A stretch of DNA of 43,973 nucleotides from Planctomycetaceae bacterium (GTDB taxonomy: Bacteria > Planctomycetota > Planctomycetia > Pirellulales > Thermoguttaceae): NCBI GenBank assembly GCA_012719125.1, contig JAAYAY010000260.1:1-43973 (forward strand), read 5' to 3'. The notes beneath the pieces are model-generated. The model was not told where the DNA came from, searched no databases, and saw only the letters and a list, made by a program, of their open reading frames with translations. The translations under genes and the position numbers were made by a program. Shown one piece after another: positions 18,682 through 27,027 of the stretch. Position 1 is the stretch's first letter. Each line of letters begins with the position of its first letter.

Positions 18682-18731
18682 GACAGGAACCCCGTTCAGG
18701 GCGTTTGCAGAACATACTTTCCATCCCAAGG

Positions 18732-18766
18732 CGGGGCAAGCCCGCAACCCAACCTTCACAAACATG
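18732..18766 (-). repeat. Copy 1 of a 35-bp dispersed repeat
   Basis: The 35 bases here are the exact reverse complement of 43645-43679 near the right edge; flanking bases match partly on both sides. The copy lies in the gene-poor stretch between the rnk-like gene and the membrane protein at 18972. Two identical copies 25 kb apart in non-coding DNA point to a dispersed repeat element. Confidence 0.93.
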
Positions 18767-18971
18767 TGCGCACCATGCGTGCAAGTCCAGCACAGAGACT
18801 GTAAGACATTATACGAACACGGCCTCGACGGGGCAAGTTTATTCGCTCGTAATCCTGTGAACACCCACTCTGGCGGGCGATGGCTGAACGGCCCGATCGC
18901 AATGACGGCTTGGTGTTTGCACCCGTACCCTTAGGACACTCGCTCTTGGGCCTGAGTTCGCTGTTCGCGAT

Positions 18972-19901
18972 CTATTCGCGACGGCCGGCCGCCGGCTGCT
19001 GATACGAGGCATAATAGGCTCGCCCCGCTTGCCGATCATAGGCGTATTGCACCTTGTTGCCGCCTTGCTCGCACGAATGATAGTAGCCTTCCTCAATAAC
19101 GAACTCATGGGGCGGCGGCGCGTCGGGAATCCATTCGCGATACGTAATAACTGACTCAGGTGTAGTAATTCTCATTACCTCCACCAACCCGCCCTGGCGA
19201 CTCTCGATCTCCGCCTCGGCCCAAGCCAGGAACCCCTGTTCCGAAATGGAGAACTCGAACACCGTATTGCCGGCGTAGATCCAGTAGCAGACGTCCGACG
19301 CACCGGCGGGCAAGACGAGCGGCGTGGCGTCCGGCTCGGCGTGCTCTCCGTATCGCGGAGCGAGCGCCCAGTAGACTACTCCTGTCGCCGCCAACAGGAC
19401 CAGGCAGGTCGAAATCCAAACGGACGGATGCCCCTTCCTCACCGGAAGCGAAGGGTCGCTCTCGTGCCCTTCCTCGTAAAGCCGCAGTTCGGCGGCCCAT
19501 TGGCGGTTCAAACGGCCGCCGATTCGACCCCACACCGCAAAACCCGCAAATACCCCTCCAATCGCCATCACCGGCCAGGAAGGATGCTGCCCCGATCTGG
19601 CGATGTCGAGGAGAAGGCAGATGAGGGCGATCAGCATGAAGCCGCCCGCAAACGAATAGAGCCGGGCCACCGTCTCCGCTCGGGCCGCCTTGCACTGGAA
19701 GGTCCCTGCATATTGAGTCAGACCAAGGCCCAGGATGCCCGGCAGAAGCAACAGCGCCCCCAGGCCCAACCCCTGACTCGCCCAAGAGTGCAGCATCGCC
19801 GCCACGCAGCCCCCGCACAGTACCGCGCACAGATACAACGCGGCAAGGCTGCAGACCGTGAGCGAAAGGCTGGGGCGGGGGGGAGCTACACTTCCGGCCA
19901 C
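18972..19901 (-). CDS. Hypothetical polytopic membrane protein
   Basis: A 309-aa membrane protein that I do not recognise. GTG at 19901 is preferred because GAGGG lies 4 nt upstream. Hydrophobic segments are visible at about 15-38, 47-62, 82-100, 109-125 and 162-180, followed by a soluble C-terminal domain of about 125 residues (from EPDATPLVLPAGASDVCYWIYAG to the end). That domain contains FEFSISEQGFLAWAEAE and many Tyr residues near the end. The layout suggests a membrane-embedded N-terminus with a sensor-like extracytoplasmic domain, but this is inference. It is 42 nt downstream of the YdjM-like gene on the same strand. Confidence 0.72.
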   Translation of the reverse strand: MAGSVAPPRPSLSLTVCSLAALYLCAVLCGGCVAAMLHSWASQGLGLGALLLLPGILGLGLTQYAGTFQCKAARAETVARLYSFAGGFMLIALICLLLDIARSGQHPSWPVMAIGGVFAGFAVWGRIGGRLNRQWAAELRLYEEGHESDPSLPVRKGHPSVWISTCLVLLAATGVVYWALAPRYGEHAEPDATPLVLPAGASDVCYWIYAGNTVFEFSISEQGFLAWAEAEIESRQGGLVEVMRITTPESVITYREWIPDAPPPHEFVIEEGYYHSCEQGGNKVQYAYDRQAGRAYYASYQQPAAGRRE

Positions 19902-19943
19902 ATATCCCTCAAGAGATGGGACTCCAAATCTCGTCAGTATGCG

Positions 19944-20576
19944 TCAGTAGGGCAAAAAAGATGCCCTTGCTGCAATGTACCCGACCAGAACCAAGAGGGT
20001 CAACGCAGCACCCGTCTGCACATGCGAACGCCAGCGGAGCATCCCAAACATGCCCACCACCAGGATGATCGTCGGCAGCGGGTCGCCCCAACGAACGGCC
20101 GGGAAGACGTAACTCGTCTGAGAAACCGGCCAGAAGAGCTTCAAACCCCAGTCAGCGAGCTGGGCATGCCCCGAAAACACGAGATCGGCCGCCAGATGGC
20201 TCCACGTGGCGAGAATCGCCGTCAACGTCCACAGCAGCACCCCGGTCTTCGCGGCCCCCGACCCGTTCGACACTTCCGGTTCCGGCGCCAGCCCCTCGAC
20301 TCGGCGGCCAAGCATCACCGCCAGCCGGGCAGTCAAACGCAAGCGATACTCGGCCAACGCCACAACGATCGCCACGATCGTGGCGACAAACACACTGTGC
20401 CCCACGGCCCGGTGGATCTGGTCGAAAGCGGCCGCTCCGAAAAGGATCGACAATCCGTCCCAGTCGGGGAGCACAGCCGCCACTCCCGCCAACGCCACAA
20501 TCTCCCACGATCGGCGGTGAAGCCCCACGGCCAGGGCGCCGGTCGCTCCCAACATGGCATGCTCAAAGGTCGTCAT
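19944..20576 (-). CDS. YdjM/DUF457-like membrane-bound metal-dependent hydrolase
   Basis: A 210-aa integral-membrane protein of the YdjM family (inner membrane-bound, putative metal-dependent hydrolase, DUF457). The ATG at 20576 was chosen because the upstream in-frame part is Arg-rich and overlaps the csrA region. The start MTTFEHAMLGATGALAV is typical of the family, as is the Asp/His-rich motif LPDWDGLSILFG...FDQIHRAVGHSVF. A later ATWSHLAADLVFSGHA supplies a further His/Asp pair. Three or four helices follow. An intrinsic-terminator-like hairpin lies just upstream, so this gene is probably transcribed apart from csrA. Confidence 0.8.
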   Translation of the reverse strand: MTTFEHAMLGATGALAVGLHRRSWEIVALAGVAAVLPDWDGLSILFGAAAFDQIHRAVGHSVFVATIVAIVVALAEYRLRLTARLAVMLGRRVEGLAPEPEVSNGSGAAKTGVLLWTLTAILATWSHLAADLVFSGHAQLADWGLKLFWPVSQTSYVFPAVRWGDPLPTIILVVGMFGMLRWRSHVQTGAALTLLVLVGYIAARASFLPY

Positions 20577-20597
20577 GGGGCACAATCCGTTCTCGGG

Positions 20598-20623
20598 GGA
20601 AAAAGGGGTTGCCCCTTTTTTCC
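20598..20623. terminator. Rho-independent terminator after csrA
   Basis: An A-rich/G-rich arm (20600-20608) and a complementary C-rich/T-rich arm (20612-20621) are separated by a 3-nt loop, with flanking GG/CC extending the stem. The 5' arm begins with an A-run and the 3' arm ends with a T-run, so the hairpin can work from either strand. It lies 24 nt beyond the csrA stop (minus strand) and upstream of the YdjM-like gene. Confidence 0.82.
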
Positions 20624-20646
20624 GCCTTGGCTGCCCCGCCGGCCAG

Positions 20647-20832
20647 TCAGACCGCCACCGAAACCAGCGCCGACTCGCGCCCCGGCTCCGTCTCGCCCGG
20701 CCGATAGACGGGAATCTCGCGGGGGGCCTCAATCCCCAGTCTAACCCGCGAGCGACTTACCTCAAGGACCGTGATCCGAATGTTACCGTCAATGGTGATT
20801 TGCTGGTTCCGCTTCCGAGAAAGTACGAGCAT
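20647..20832 (-). CDS. csrA: Carbon storage regulator CsrA (RNA-binding translational regulator)
   Basis: A 61-aa CsrA/RsmA homologue that binds GGA motifs in mRNA leaders to repress or stabilise them. The ATG at 20832 follows a GGAGG-type Shine-Dalgarno, and the N-terminus MLVLSRKRNQQITI is canonical. The RNA-binding Leu4 and Arg6 are present, and so is the C-terminal Arg region VRLGIEAPREIPVYR. Length is normal for the family. It is followed by an intrinsic terminator and preceded by a 60-aa ORF with its own promoter. No fliW, the usual CsrA antagonist gene, is adjacent, and no flagellar gene is in the window. Confidence 0.95.
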   Translation of the reverse strand: MLVLSRKRNQQITIDGNIRITVLEVSRSRVRLGIEAPREIPVYRPGETEPGRESALVSVAV

Positions 20833-20929
20833 GGTTCGGTCCTCCGTGACAAGATCAGATTTCAAATGCAGAGTGAGGCAGGCGGACGGAAAAAGATCTA
20901 CCAGTTAGACGCACAAATGGGGCCAGACG

Positions 20930-21112
20930 CTAACAAGCAACAAGCTGGAGAATCGGGGTCGAACTGGTCGACGCCACCAGCGGCTGGTACTTGGCCATGA
21001 GTTCGCGAAGAACCTCGTCCATCGAGTACACTCCGCCATCCCCGGCCGTTTCATCACGCGACTCGTTTCGGCGACATTCCTCCAGGCGAGCGGCCAATTC
21101 CTGCTCAGTCAT
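20930..21112 (-). CDS. Small acidic hypothetical protein (60 aa)
   Basis: A short ORF that I do not recognise. It starts with ATG at 21112, behind a strong GGAGGAG Shine-Dalgarno, and a good sigma70-like promoter lies about 100 nt further upstream. The sequence is helical and charged (MTEQELAARLEECRRNESRD, then VYSMDEVLRELMAKYQP), with no domain call. The strong expression signals argue that it is real. It could be a small regulator or an antitoxin-like protein, but neither is shown. It sits 97 nt upstream of csrA in the same direction. Confidence 0.62.
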   Translation of the reverse strand: MTEQELAARLEECRRNESRDETAGDGGVYSMDEVLRELMAKYQPLVASTSSTPILQLVAC

Positions 21113-21214
21113 CGCTTCTCCTCCTTGCAGTTTCAGCAGCCCGCGGGGAGCTCAACAAGCGTTTGAACCTCGTTTACCCACTTCACGCCACGGGCCGACC
21201 TCAGTGACATGTAC

Positions 21215-21242
21215 ATTCTAACATTATCTATACGTATGTCAA
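21215..21242 (-). promoter_or_regulatory. Sigma70-like promoter for the 60-aa ORF and csrA
   Basis: On the minus strand, a perfect TTGACA (-35, 21237-21242) is followed after 16 nt by TAGAAT (-10, 21215-21220). The stretch is AT-rich compared with the surrounding high-GC DNA. Transcription would start near 21208, roughly 95 nt ahead of the 60-aa ORF start, and could continue through csrA to the hairpin terminator at 20598-20623. Confidence 0.7.
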
Positions 21243-21423
21243 TCTGTAATGGTTCGGAAAAGTTTGCGATTTTCCAGATTATTTCTTATGGGAGTTGCGC
21301 AGCCGAAGGAAAGGCCGGCAAGGCGACATAAGTTGCTTGGCAACAATGAGTTGCGACACAGATTCCGGCGCGAATCTAAGGGCGCGTCCGGCAGAAGTGG
21401 CAAGAAGTGGCAAACCGTCGGGG

Positions 21424-21987
21424 CTATTTTGCCCGCCCGCTCGCCTGATTCCCGTGCAGCAACTGGATTTTGAGCAGAAGCGTCGCCGTCGGCCCATGGG
21501 TGATGCGGCTGTCCAGCACCTGCGAGACGGCCTCGCCCAACGAGAGCTTCACCAGCCGGATCAGTTCCGTACCCTCCGGCCGGCAGACTCCTTCCGACAG
21601 TCCTTCGGCCAAATAGAGCTGCGTGGGCGACACCACGATCGTCGTAAAAGGGTCAACACACCCCAGATCGGTCCAGCGCTCCGCCTTGAGCCCGAGCTCC
21701 TCCTCCAACTCCCGCTGGGCCGTCTCCAGAGCGGTTTCACCCGGATCGATGCCGCCGCTGACGCCCTCAACGGAATGACGCCCAATCCCGTAGTGAAATT
21801 CCTCGGTCAAGTGGACGAACCCGTCGTCATCCAGGGCGACCACGCAAACGCCGGGCTTCATCCTGACGACACAGTGCGTGCCTTCTTCCCCGTCAGGCCG
21901 AATGACCTCGTCGCGCTGCACGTCGATCCAGGGATCGCGATAGACTTCCTTCGAGTTGATGATCTTCCAGGGGCCGTGGGGCTTCAT
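21424..21987 (-). CDS. Nudix hydrolase (ADP-ribose pyrophosphatase-like)
   Basis: A 187-aa Nudix enzyme that likely hydrolyses nucleoside diphosphate derivatives. The Nudix box GGIDPGETALETAQRELEEELGL fits the GX5EX7REUXEEXGU pattern with the catalytic Glu residues. ATG at 21987 begins MKPHGPWKIINSKEVYRDPW, typical of the ADP-ribose pyrophosphatase N-terminus; the longer in-frame start at 22083 would overlap the mqnE gene. The motif IDVQRDEVIRPDG follows, then a C-terminal helical part. It lies 40 nt downstream of mqnE on the same strand, possibly as a passenger of that operon; a role in menaquinone synthesis is not implied. Confidence 0.87.
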   Translation of the reverse strand: MKPHGPWKIINSKEVYRDPWIDVQRDEVIRPDGEEGTHCVVRMKPGVCVVALDDDGFVHLTEEFHYGIGRHSVEGVSGGIDPGETALETAQRELEEELGLKAERWTDLGCVDPFTTIVVSPTQLYLAEGLSEGVCRPEGTELIRLVKLSLGEAVSQVLDSRITHGPTATLLLKIQLLHGNQASGRAK

Positions 21988-22027
21988 GGGTGAGTGAGGC
22001 GGAATGGGAAAGAGGCGAAGATTGGCG

Positions 22028-23128
22028 TCATGATACCGACCACTGCAACCCGTCTCGCCGGACGGAACGATAGAGCGTATCACGTTCGACAGGCGTACGG
22101 CCGGCCTCCCGGATCAGGGCCTCCAGTTGGCCGACCGTCAGAATCTCCGGCGCCGTGCTGCCCGCGTCGTGGTGGATCCGCTCGTGGCGAACCGTGCCGT
22201 CCAGATCGTCGGCCCCGAAGCCCAAGGCGATCTGGGCCGTGGGCACGCCGAGCGAGATCCAATAGGCCTTCACGTGAGGGAAGTTGTCGAGCATGAGCCG
22301 GCTGACAGCCATCGTGCGGAGGTCCTCCAGTCCGGTGGGACGCCGCAGATGGGACAACTCGGTGCCATCGGGATGGAAAGCCAGCGGAATGAACGTCTGA
22401 AAGCCGCCGGTCTCGTCCTGGAGTTCCCGCAGACGGATCAGGTGGTCGATACGATGCTCCGCAGTCTCCACGTGCCCGAAGAGCATGGTGGCGTTCGTCT
22501 TCAGACCCAAACGGTGCGCCGTACGGTGAACGTCGAGCCAGGTCTCGGCGTCGGCCTTGGCGGGACAGATCTGCCGGCGCACCTCGGGCGCGAAGATCTC
22601 GGCCCCACCGCCCGGCAGGCAACAGAGACCGGCGTCCATCAATTCGCACAGAATGTTCTCCACCGAACGCCCGGTCAGGTGGACGAATCGGCTGATCTCC
22701 ACGGCCGTCCAGGCCTTGAGCAGGATGCGAGGAAAATCCTCATGCAATCGTACCAGCAGATCGCGATACCACTGGAAAGGCTTGTCCGGGTGAACGCCGC
22801 CGACAATGTGCAACTCGGTACAGCCGTTCTCCGCCGCCTCCCGGCCACGGGCGAGAATCTCGTCGTCCGTCATCAGAAAGGCCTTCTCGTCGTCCGCATT
22901 GCAGCTATAAGCGCACAACGGGCAGCGATACAGGCAGATGTTCGTCGGGTTGAGGTGGGCGTTCAGGTTGTAGCAGACCGCGTCGCCGTTCTTCTCCCGG
23001 CGAACCCGGTCCGCCAGGCGCCCGAGCCGATGAAGGTCGATCTCCGCACGGAACAGGAAGACGCCCTCCTCGGCAGTAAGGCGGCCGCCGCCGTGAATTT
23101 TCTCTTCAATTTGATTGAACATGGTCAT
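22028..23128 (-). CDS. mqnE: Aminofutalosine synthase MqnE (radical SAM)
   Basis: A 366-aa radical SAM enzyme of the futalosine route to menaquinone, which joins a chorismate-derived enolpyruvyl-benzoate unit to SAM-derived adenosine to give aminofutalosine. The [4Fe-4S] cysteines are Cys65, Cys69 and Cys72 in NICLYRCPLCAYSC, the CX3CX2C radical SAM signature. ELHIVGGVHPDKPF and LGLKTNATMLFGHVET are typical of MqnE/CofH-type enzymes. The gene overlaps mqnP by 4 nt (ATGA). Length is normal. CofH and MqnC are related alternatives; the surrounding menaquinone genes and the sequence favour MqnE. Confidence 0.92.
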   Translation of the reverse strand: MTMFNQIEEKIHGGGRLTAEEGVFLFRAEIDLHRLGRLADRVRREKNGDAVCYNLNAHLNPTNICLYRCPLCAYSCNADDEKAFLMTDDEILARGREAAENGCTELHIVGGVHPDKPFQWYRDLLVRLHEDFPRILLKAWTAVEISRFVHLTGRSVENILCELMDAGLCCLPGGGAEIFAPEVRRQICPAKADAETWLDVHRTAHRLGLKTNATMLFGHVETAEHRIDHLIRLRELQDETGGFQTFIPLAFHPDGTELSHLRRPTGLEDLRTMAVSRLMLDNFPHVKAYWISLGVPTAQIALGFGADDLDGTVRHERIHHDAGSTAPEILTVGQLEALIREAGRTPVERDTLYRSVRRDGLQWSVS

Positions 23129-24003
23129 AACAGCAAGTCGAGCGAACCGATGACCAGCAGGCCGACGCTGACCACGGCGTTGACATGGAAGAAAGCCTGG
23201 TTGACGCGTGTGAGGTCGTCGGGGCGGACAATCGCATGTTCGTAGAGCAGGAGCAAGGCTATGGCGGCCAGGCCGACGTAGTACACCCAGCCGAAGCCCG
23301 GATAGACCTCAGGCAGAACGCCCAGCAGGACGACCATGCCGGCGTGACACAAAGCGGCAATCCGCAACGCCCACACCACGCCGAATCGGGCGGGAACGCT
23401 GTGCAGCCGCATCTTCATGTCGAAATCAAAGTCCTGGCAGGCGTAAATGATATCGAAACCGGAGACCCACAGCATGACGGCAGATCCCAACACGACCGGC
23501 GGCCAGGCGACCTCTCCACGAATCGCCACCCAGGCCGCAATCGGGGCCAGCATCAGGGCGGCGCCGAGCCAGAAATGGGCCAGTGCGGTGAACCGCTTGG
23601 TCAGGCTATAGGCGAACAGGAACAGCAGAACCGGCACGGAGGCATACAGCGGCAGAGGATTGCCCGGCAGGAAGAGGAGCGTCGAAGCGATGAATCCCAC
23701 GGCGCAGACCGCGGTGAAAGCCGCCACCGAACCCGTGCTGAGCGCGCCGGTCGGAAGATGCCGTTTCTCCGTTCGCGGGTTGAGGGCATCGAGCCGCCGA
23801 TCGGCCAGGCGATTGAAGGCCATGGCGGCGCTGCGTGCGAAAACCATGCACAGAAGAATACCCAGCAGATCCTGCCAGCGAAAACCGATCGGCGGCCGCT
23901 GCCGGGCATTGGCCGCCCATGCCATCACCGCCGCAAAGAGCGCAAACGGCAGCGCAAAGAGCGTGTGGCTGAAGCGGATCATTTCAAGGATGCGAACGAT
24001 CAT
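23125..24003 (-). CDS. mqnP: UbiA-family polyprenyltransferase (MqnP-like)
   Basis: A 292-aa integral-membrane prenyltransferase that attaches a polyprenyl chain to the aromatic precursor in the futalosine pathway. Two Asp-rich motifs mark the active site: NRLADRRLD (residues 64-72) and DIIYACQDFDFD (184-195), both typical of UbiA-type enzymes. About nine helices are visible. Start ATG (MIVRILEMIRFSHTLFALPFALF) is the usual N-terminus. Its stop overlaps the mqnE start (ATGA), and the menG stop lies 5 nt upstream of its start. A ubiA role in ubiquinone synthesis is less likely because the neighbours are futalosine-type genes. Confidence 0.87.
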   Translation of the reverse strand: MIVRILEMIRFSHTLFALPFALFAAVMAWAANARQRPPIGFRWQDLLGILLCMVFARSAAMAFNRLADRRLDALNPRTEKRHLPTGALSTGSVAAFTAVCAVGFIASTLLFLPGNPLPLYASVPVLLFLFAYSLTKRFTALAHFWLGAALMLAPIAAWVAIRGEVAWPPVVLGSAVMLWVSGFDIIYACQDFDFDMKMRLHSVPARFGVVWALRIAALCHAGMVVLLGVLPEVYPGFGWVYYVGLAAIALLLLYEHAIVRPDDLTRVNQAFFHVNAVVSVGLLVIGSLDLLL

Positions 24004-24008
24004 TCCAC

Positions 24009-24800
24009 CTACTTTTTCCCCACATACAGAGTGGCGATCCCGAACGTGAATGGATAGAAACGCACGTCACGAAGCCCGGCCCCGGCCATGCGCTCGGCCA
24101 ACGCCTCACCCTGGGGAAACTCGCCGACGCTCTCCGGCAGGTAATTGTAGGCCGAGTGCCCGTTGCGCGCCACGGCCTGCCCGACTCGCGGCAACACGTG
24201 GCGGAAGTAACTCAGATACAGTTGCCGCACGGGCCAAACGGTGGGTGTCGAGAACTCCAGAACGGCAACCTGCCCGCCGGCCCGGCAGACACGAGCCATC
24301 TCCCGCAGGCCTCCCTCCGTGTCGCAGACGTTCCGCAGGCCGAAGGCGACCGTCACTACCTGAAACTGCTCGTCGGGAAAGGGCAGGTTGAGCGTGTCGG
24401 CCTCGAGGAATGAAACCTGGCCCTCCGCTGCGGCCCGGGCCGCTTTGTCCCTGGCGATGGCCAGCATGGGCCGGGCGAAATCGGTTCCCACCACACGCAC
24501 CCTCTCCCCTCCGGCTCTCCAGTAGGCCAACGCCAGATCGCCCGTGCCCGTGCACACATCCAGCACCGGGCCTTCGCCCGGCGGGACCAGGCGAGTCGTC
24601 CGACGCCGCCAACGCCGATCGATTCCCATCGACAGGAGCCGGTTGAGAAGATCGTAGCGCGGAGCGATCTCCCCAAACATGCGTTGAATTCGTTCGGAGG
24701 ACTTGTCGACAGGCATCGAAACGTAATCAGTAGGTGGCAGGTTGAAAGGGGGCAATGGCCGCTGGGCTTGCCCAGTGTCTTCGTTGTCCGATGACGTCAC
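24009..24800 (-). CDS. ubiE: Demethylmenaquinone methyltransferase (MenG/UbiE)
   Basis: A 263-aa SAM-dependent methyltransferase that performs the final ring methylation of menaquinone. GTG at 24800 overlaps the stop of the upstream gene (GTGA). The N-terminal part (MFGEIAPRYDLLNRLLSMGIDRRWRRRT) is diagnostic of MenG/UbiE, the SAM-binding motif VLDVCTGTGDLAL is at about 79-91, and the later motifs LPFPDEQFQVVTVAFGLRNV and VLEFSTPTVWPVRQLYLSYF fit the family. The first 25 residues are a Pro/Gln-rich extension beyond the usual N-terminus. Length is otherwise normal. It is in the middle of the menaquinone block, 5 nt before mqnP. Confidence 0.93.
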   Translation of the reverse strand: MTSSDNEDTGQAQRPLPPFNLPPTDYVSMPVDKSSERIQRMFGEIAPRYDLLNRLLSMGIDRRWRRRTTRLVPPGEGPVLDVCTGTGDLALAYWRAGGERVRVVGTDFARPMLAIARDKAARAAAEGQVSFLEADTLNLPFPDEQFQVVTVAFGLRNVCDTEGGLREMARVCRAGGQVAVLEFSTPTVWPVRQLYLSYFRHVLPRVGQAVARNGHSAYNYLPESVGEFPQGEALAERMAGAGLRDVRFYPFTFGIATLYVGKK

Positions 24801-26116
24801 GGCAGAGGACGCGTGGCGTCGATGACCATGCGCCCCGGGGGCTGGTCGTGCACAAACTCGTCAGGCGGTGCGTCCCCGATGGTTACATCACGGCCGGGCA
24901 GGGCGTGGGCGGAAACGACGGCCCAGACGTCGTCCGAGTTGTCCACGTCGACGTCTTCGTCCACGACAACCAGGTAGCGGACAGGCGACATCTCCGAACA
25001 TCCCCAGAACGCATTGGCGAATTGCCCAGCCTGCCCCGCGTAGGTCTTGTCGATCGAAGCGAATGCACACAACCGGTCTCCCCCGAACGTCGGAAAACTG
25101 AGGTGGACCAGTCCCGGCAGTTCCCGTCGCAGAAAGGGGAGGAAGACCTTCGCCAGCGCCCGGTGGATGCCGGCCTTCTCGTCCGGAAGCAACGACGGGA
25201 ACAGGGGCGTGGGACGACGCGTGATCGCCTCGATGTGGACCACGGGACCGGGCCGGAGCGGACGCAGTTGTCCGGCCGGGTCGAGGCCTTGCCCCGGATC
25301 GACGCAAGGCTCGTTGGGATCGATCGTCCCCTCAAGGACGAGTTCGGCATCCGCGGGGATCGGCAAATCGACGCGGCGCCCTGCAATCATTTCGCACGCG
25401 CCGCCTCGCAGGCAGCCGGTCAGGGCGAGCACGTCGGCACGGCAAGGCAACGGGGCCATGGCCGTCAGCAAATCGATCGGGTCGCCGCCAAAGGCAAGGG
25501 CCAGGGGCATCGTTTCGCCCCGGCGACGGCAATGGGCCAACAACCGAGCCGGCTGACTGGAAGGCCGCCAACATGCCACCAGCCGGTTCGAGTCGAGAAC
25601 TCGAAACTCCTGCCGTCCCACGTACAGGCGACTCCCGTCACACTCTCTGGCGATCAGGCGGCCCGCCGTGAGGACGGGACACATCTCACCAACAGCGAAC
25701 GTCGGTACGGGCAGTCCGCTCAGATCGACGTCCGCGCCGAGATGGACGATCTGCTGGGAAGGGCCTGTCCGGAGGGTTTTGGGCTCATACTTCCGCAGGG
25801 GTCCTGACGTATCGCCCCCTAGCCGTTCGAGCCAGCCTCCCCCCCTCCCGTCGGTTAATATCCCGTCGATCCGTGCCGCCGCCTCCGCAAAACTCCCACT
25901 CCCCAAGGCTGAGAGAATGCTTTCCGAAGAGGAAAAGACCCCGTGGATCAGCGGGAAAGGCGAATTGGCGACATTGGTCAGCAGCACGGCACACGGGGCC
26001 GAAACCTCGGCCCTGGCACCGATCTCAAAACGCCTCGCAGCGGCTTCGTCCCGGCGGACGAGCCGTCCTTCGGCCTGAAGTCGTTCCAGAAAATCCGCAA
26101 AACGGTGGGTGGACAT
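24797..26116 (-). CDS. mqnL: UbiD-family decarboxylase (MqnL-like)
   Basis: A 439-aa protein of the UbiD family, which uses prenylated FMN to decarboxylate aromatic acids; in futalosine-pathway genomes this step is assigned to MqnL. The ATG at 26116 begins MSTHRFADFLERLQAEGRLVR, the normal UbiD N-terminus, and the upstream in-frame stretch looks non-coding. Recognisable parts are LLTNVANSPFPLIHGVF, PVLTAGRLIARECDG, VVHIEAITRRPTPLFPS and the C-terminal VVVDEDVDVDNSDDVWAVV. The gene leads the menaquinone block and shares a GTGA overlap with menG. The partner prenyltransferase for the cofactor (MqnM/UbiX) is not in the window. No clear Shine-Dalgarno is visible. Confidence 0.84.
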   Translation of the reverse strand: MSTHRFADFLERLQAEGRLVRRDEAAARRFEIGARAEVSAPCAVLLTNVANSPFPLIHGVFSSSESILSALGSGSFAEAAARIDGILTDGRGGGWLERLGGDTSGPLRKYEPKTLRTGPSQQIVHLGADVDLSGLPVPTFAVGEMCPVLTAGRLIARECDGSRLYVGRQEFRVLDSNRLVACWRPSSQPARLLAHCRRRGETMPLALAFGGDPIDLLTAMAPLPCRADVLALTGCLRGGACEMIAGRRVDLPIPADAELVLEGTIDPNEPCVDPGQGLDPAGQLRPLRPGPVVHIEAITRRPTPLFPSLLPDEKAGIHRALAKVFLPFLRRELPGLVHLSFPTFGGDRLCAFASIDKTYAGQAGQFANAFWGCSEMSPVRYLVVVDEDVDVDNSDDVWAVVSAHALPGRDVTIGDAPPDEFVHDQPPGRMVIDATRPLP

Positions 26117-26256
26117 GGCGATATTGTAGAGTGCGGAGCCGCACGTGGGCAGCCCGGTCCTCTTCTGGTAGGCTGGCAAAACTCGCACGAAAGGCTCAGG
26201 ATAGGGCTCGTGGAGCAAATGGTCTGTGGTGACGGAAACCGGCGAGGGAAAGAAAC

Positions 26257-27027
26257 ATGACTCAAAAGCTGAACGTCTACGCGCTCCCCACCCTGGTCGA
26301 CGAGGAGGAACTCGCGGGCAAGACGGTCGTCGTAATCGACGTTCTGAGAGCCACCACCACGATCTGCTGCGCCCTCGAAGCCGGTGCCCGAGAGGTGATC
26401 CCCTGCCTGGAGATCGAGGAAGCGCGCCGCATGGCCGAGCAGTTCCCGCCGGACGAGGTGGTTCTCGGCGGTGAACGGGGCGGACTGCCGATCGATGGCT
26501 TCGACCTCGGCAATTCTCCCGACGAGTACCGGCCGGAATCGGTCTCCGGGAAGTCGCTGGTCTTCACCACAACCAACGGAACCCGGGCCATGCTCCGCTG
26601 CCGCCGGGCAGCCCGCGTTCTCCTGGCCTCATTCCTCAACGCCAGTGCCGTCCTTCGGGAACTGGCGGCCCTCGATGAGATTCATCTTGTCTGTGCCGGT
26701 ACGGAAGGTCAATACAGCCGCGACGATATCCTTTTGGCTGGATTGCTGGTCGATCGCCTCGAACGCAGCGGCGCCGGCCGCTACGAAATGAACGTCCAGG
26801 CGATCACGGCCAGAGAGAACTGGACCAGCTCTTTTGCCGTTCCTTATGTCATTGGCGCCGAACCGATGGATCCCGAAGTCCTGGCCGCCGAACTCCGCCG
26901 CAGCGAGGCGGGACGCAGACTCACCGCCATCGGACAGGAAACCGACATTCTGACGGCCTCGCTCGTCGATCACCTCTCCCTCGTCCCCGTGCTCGATACG
27001 GACTCTATGAGAATCCGATCGGAGTGA
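26257..27027 (+). CDS. comB: 2-phosphosulfolactate phosphatase ComB
   Basis: A 256-aa enzyme of the ComB family that dephosphorylates 2-phosphosulfolactate, a step of coenzyme M/sulfolactate synthesis in other organisms. The Shine-Dalgarno GAGGGAAAG is present. Family motifs include VVVIDVLRATTTICCAL, EVVLGGERGGLPIDGFDLGNSP and SLVFTTTNGTRAML, and length is normal. Bacterial ComB homologues often occur without the other coenzyme M genes, and none is adjacent here, so the physiological substrate is uncertain. It is divergent from the menaquinone block, and its stop is directly followed, in the same frame, by the HAMP-like remnant. Confidence 0.88.
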   Translation: MTQKLNVYALPTLVDEEELAGKTVVVIDVLRATTTICCALEAGAREVIPCLEIEEARRMAEQFPPDEVVLGGERGGLPIDGFDLGNSPDEYRPESVSGKSLVFTTTNGTRAMLRCRRAARVLLASFLNASAVLRELAALDEIHLVCAGTEGQYSRDDILLAGLLVDRLERSGAGRYEMNVQAITARENWTSSFAVPYVIGAEPMDPEVLAAELRRSEAGRRLTAIGQETDILTASLVDHLSLVPVLDTDSMRIRSE

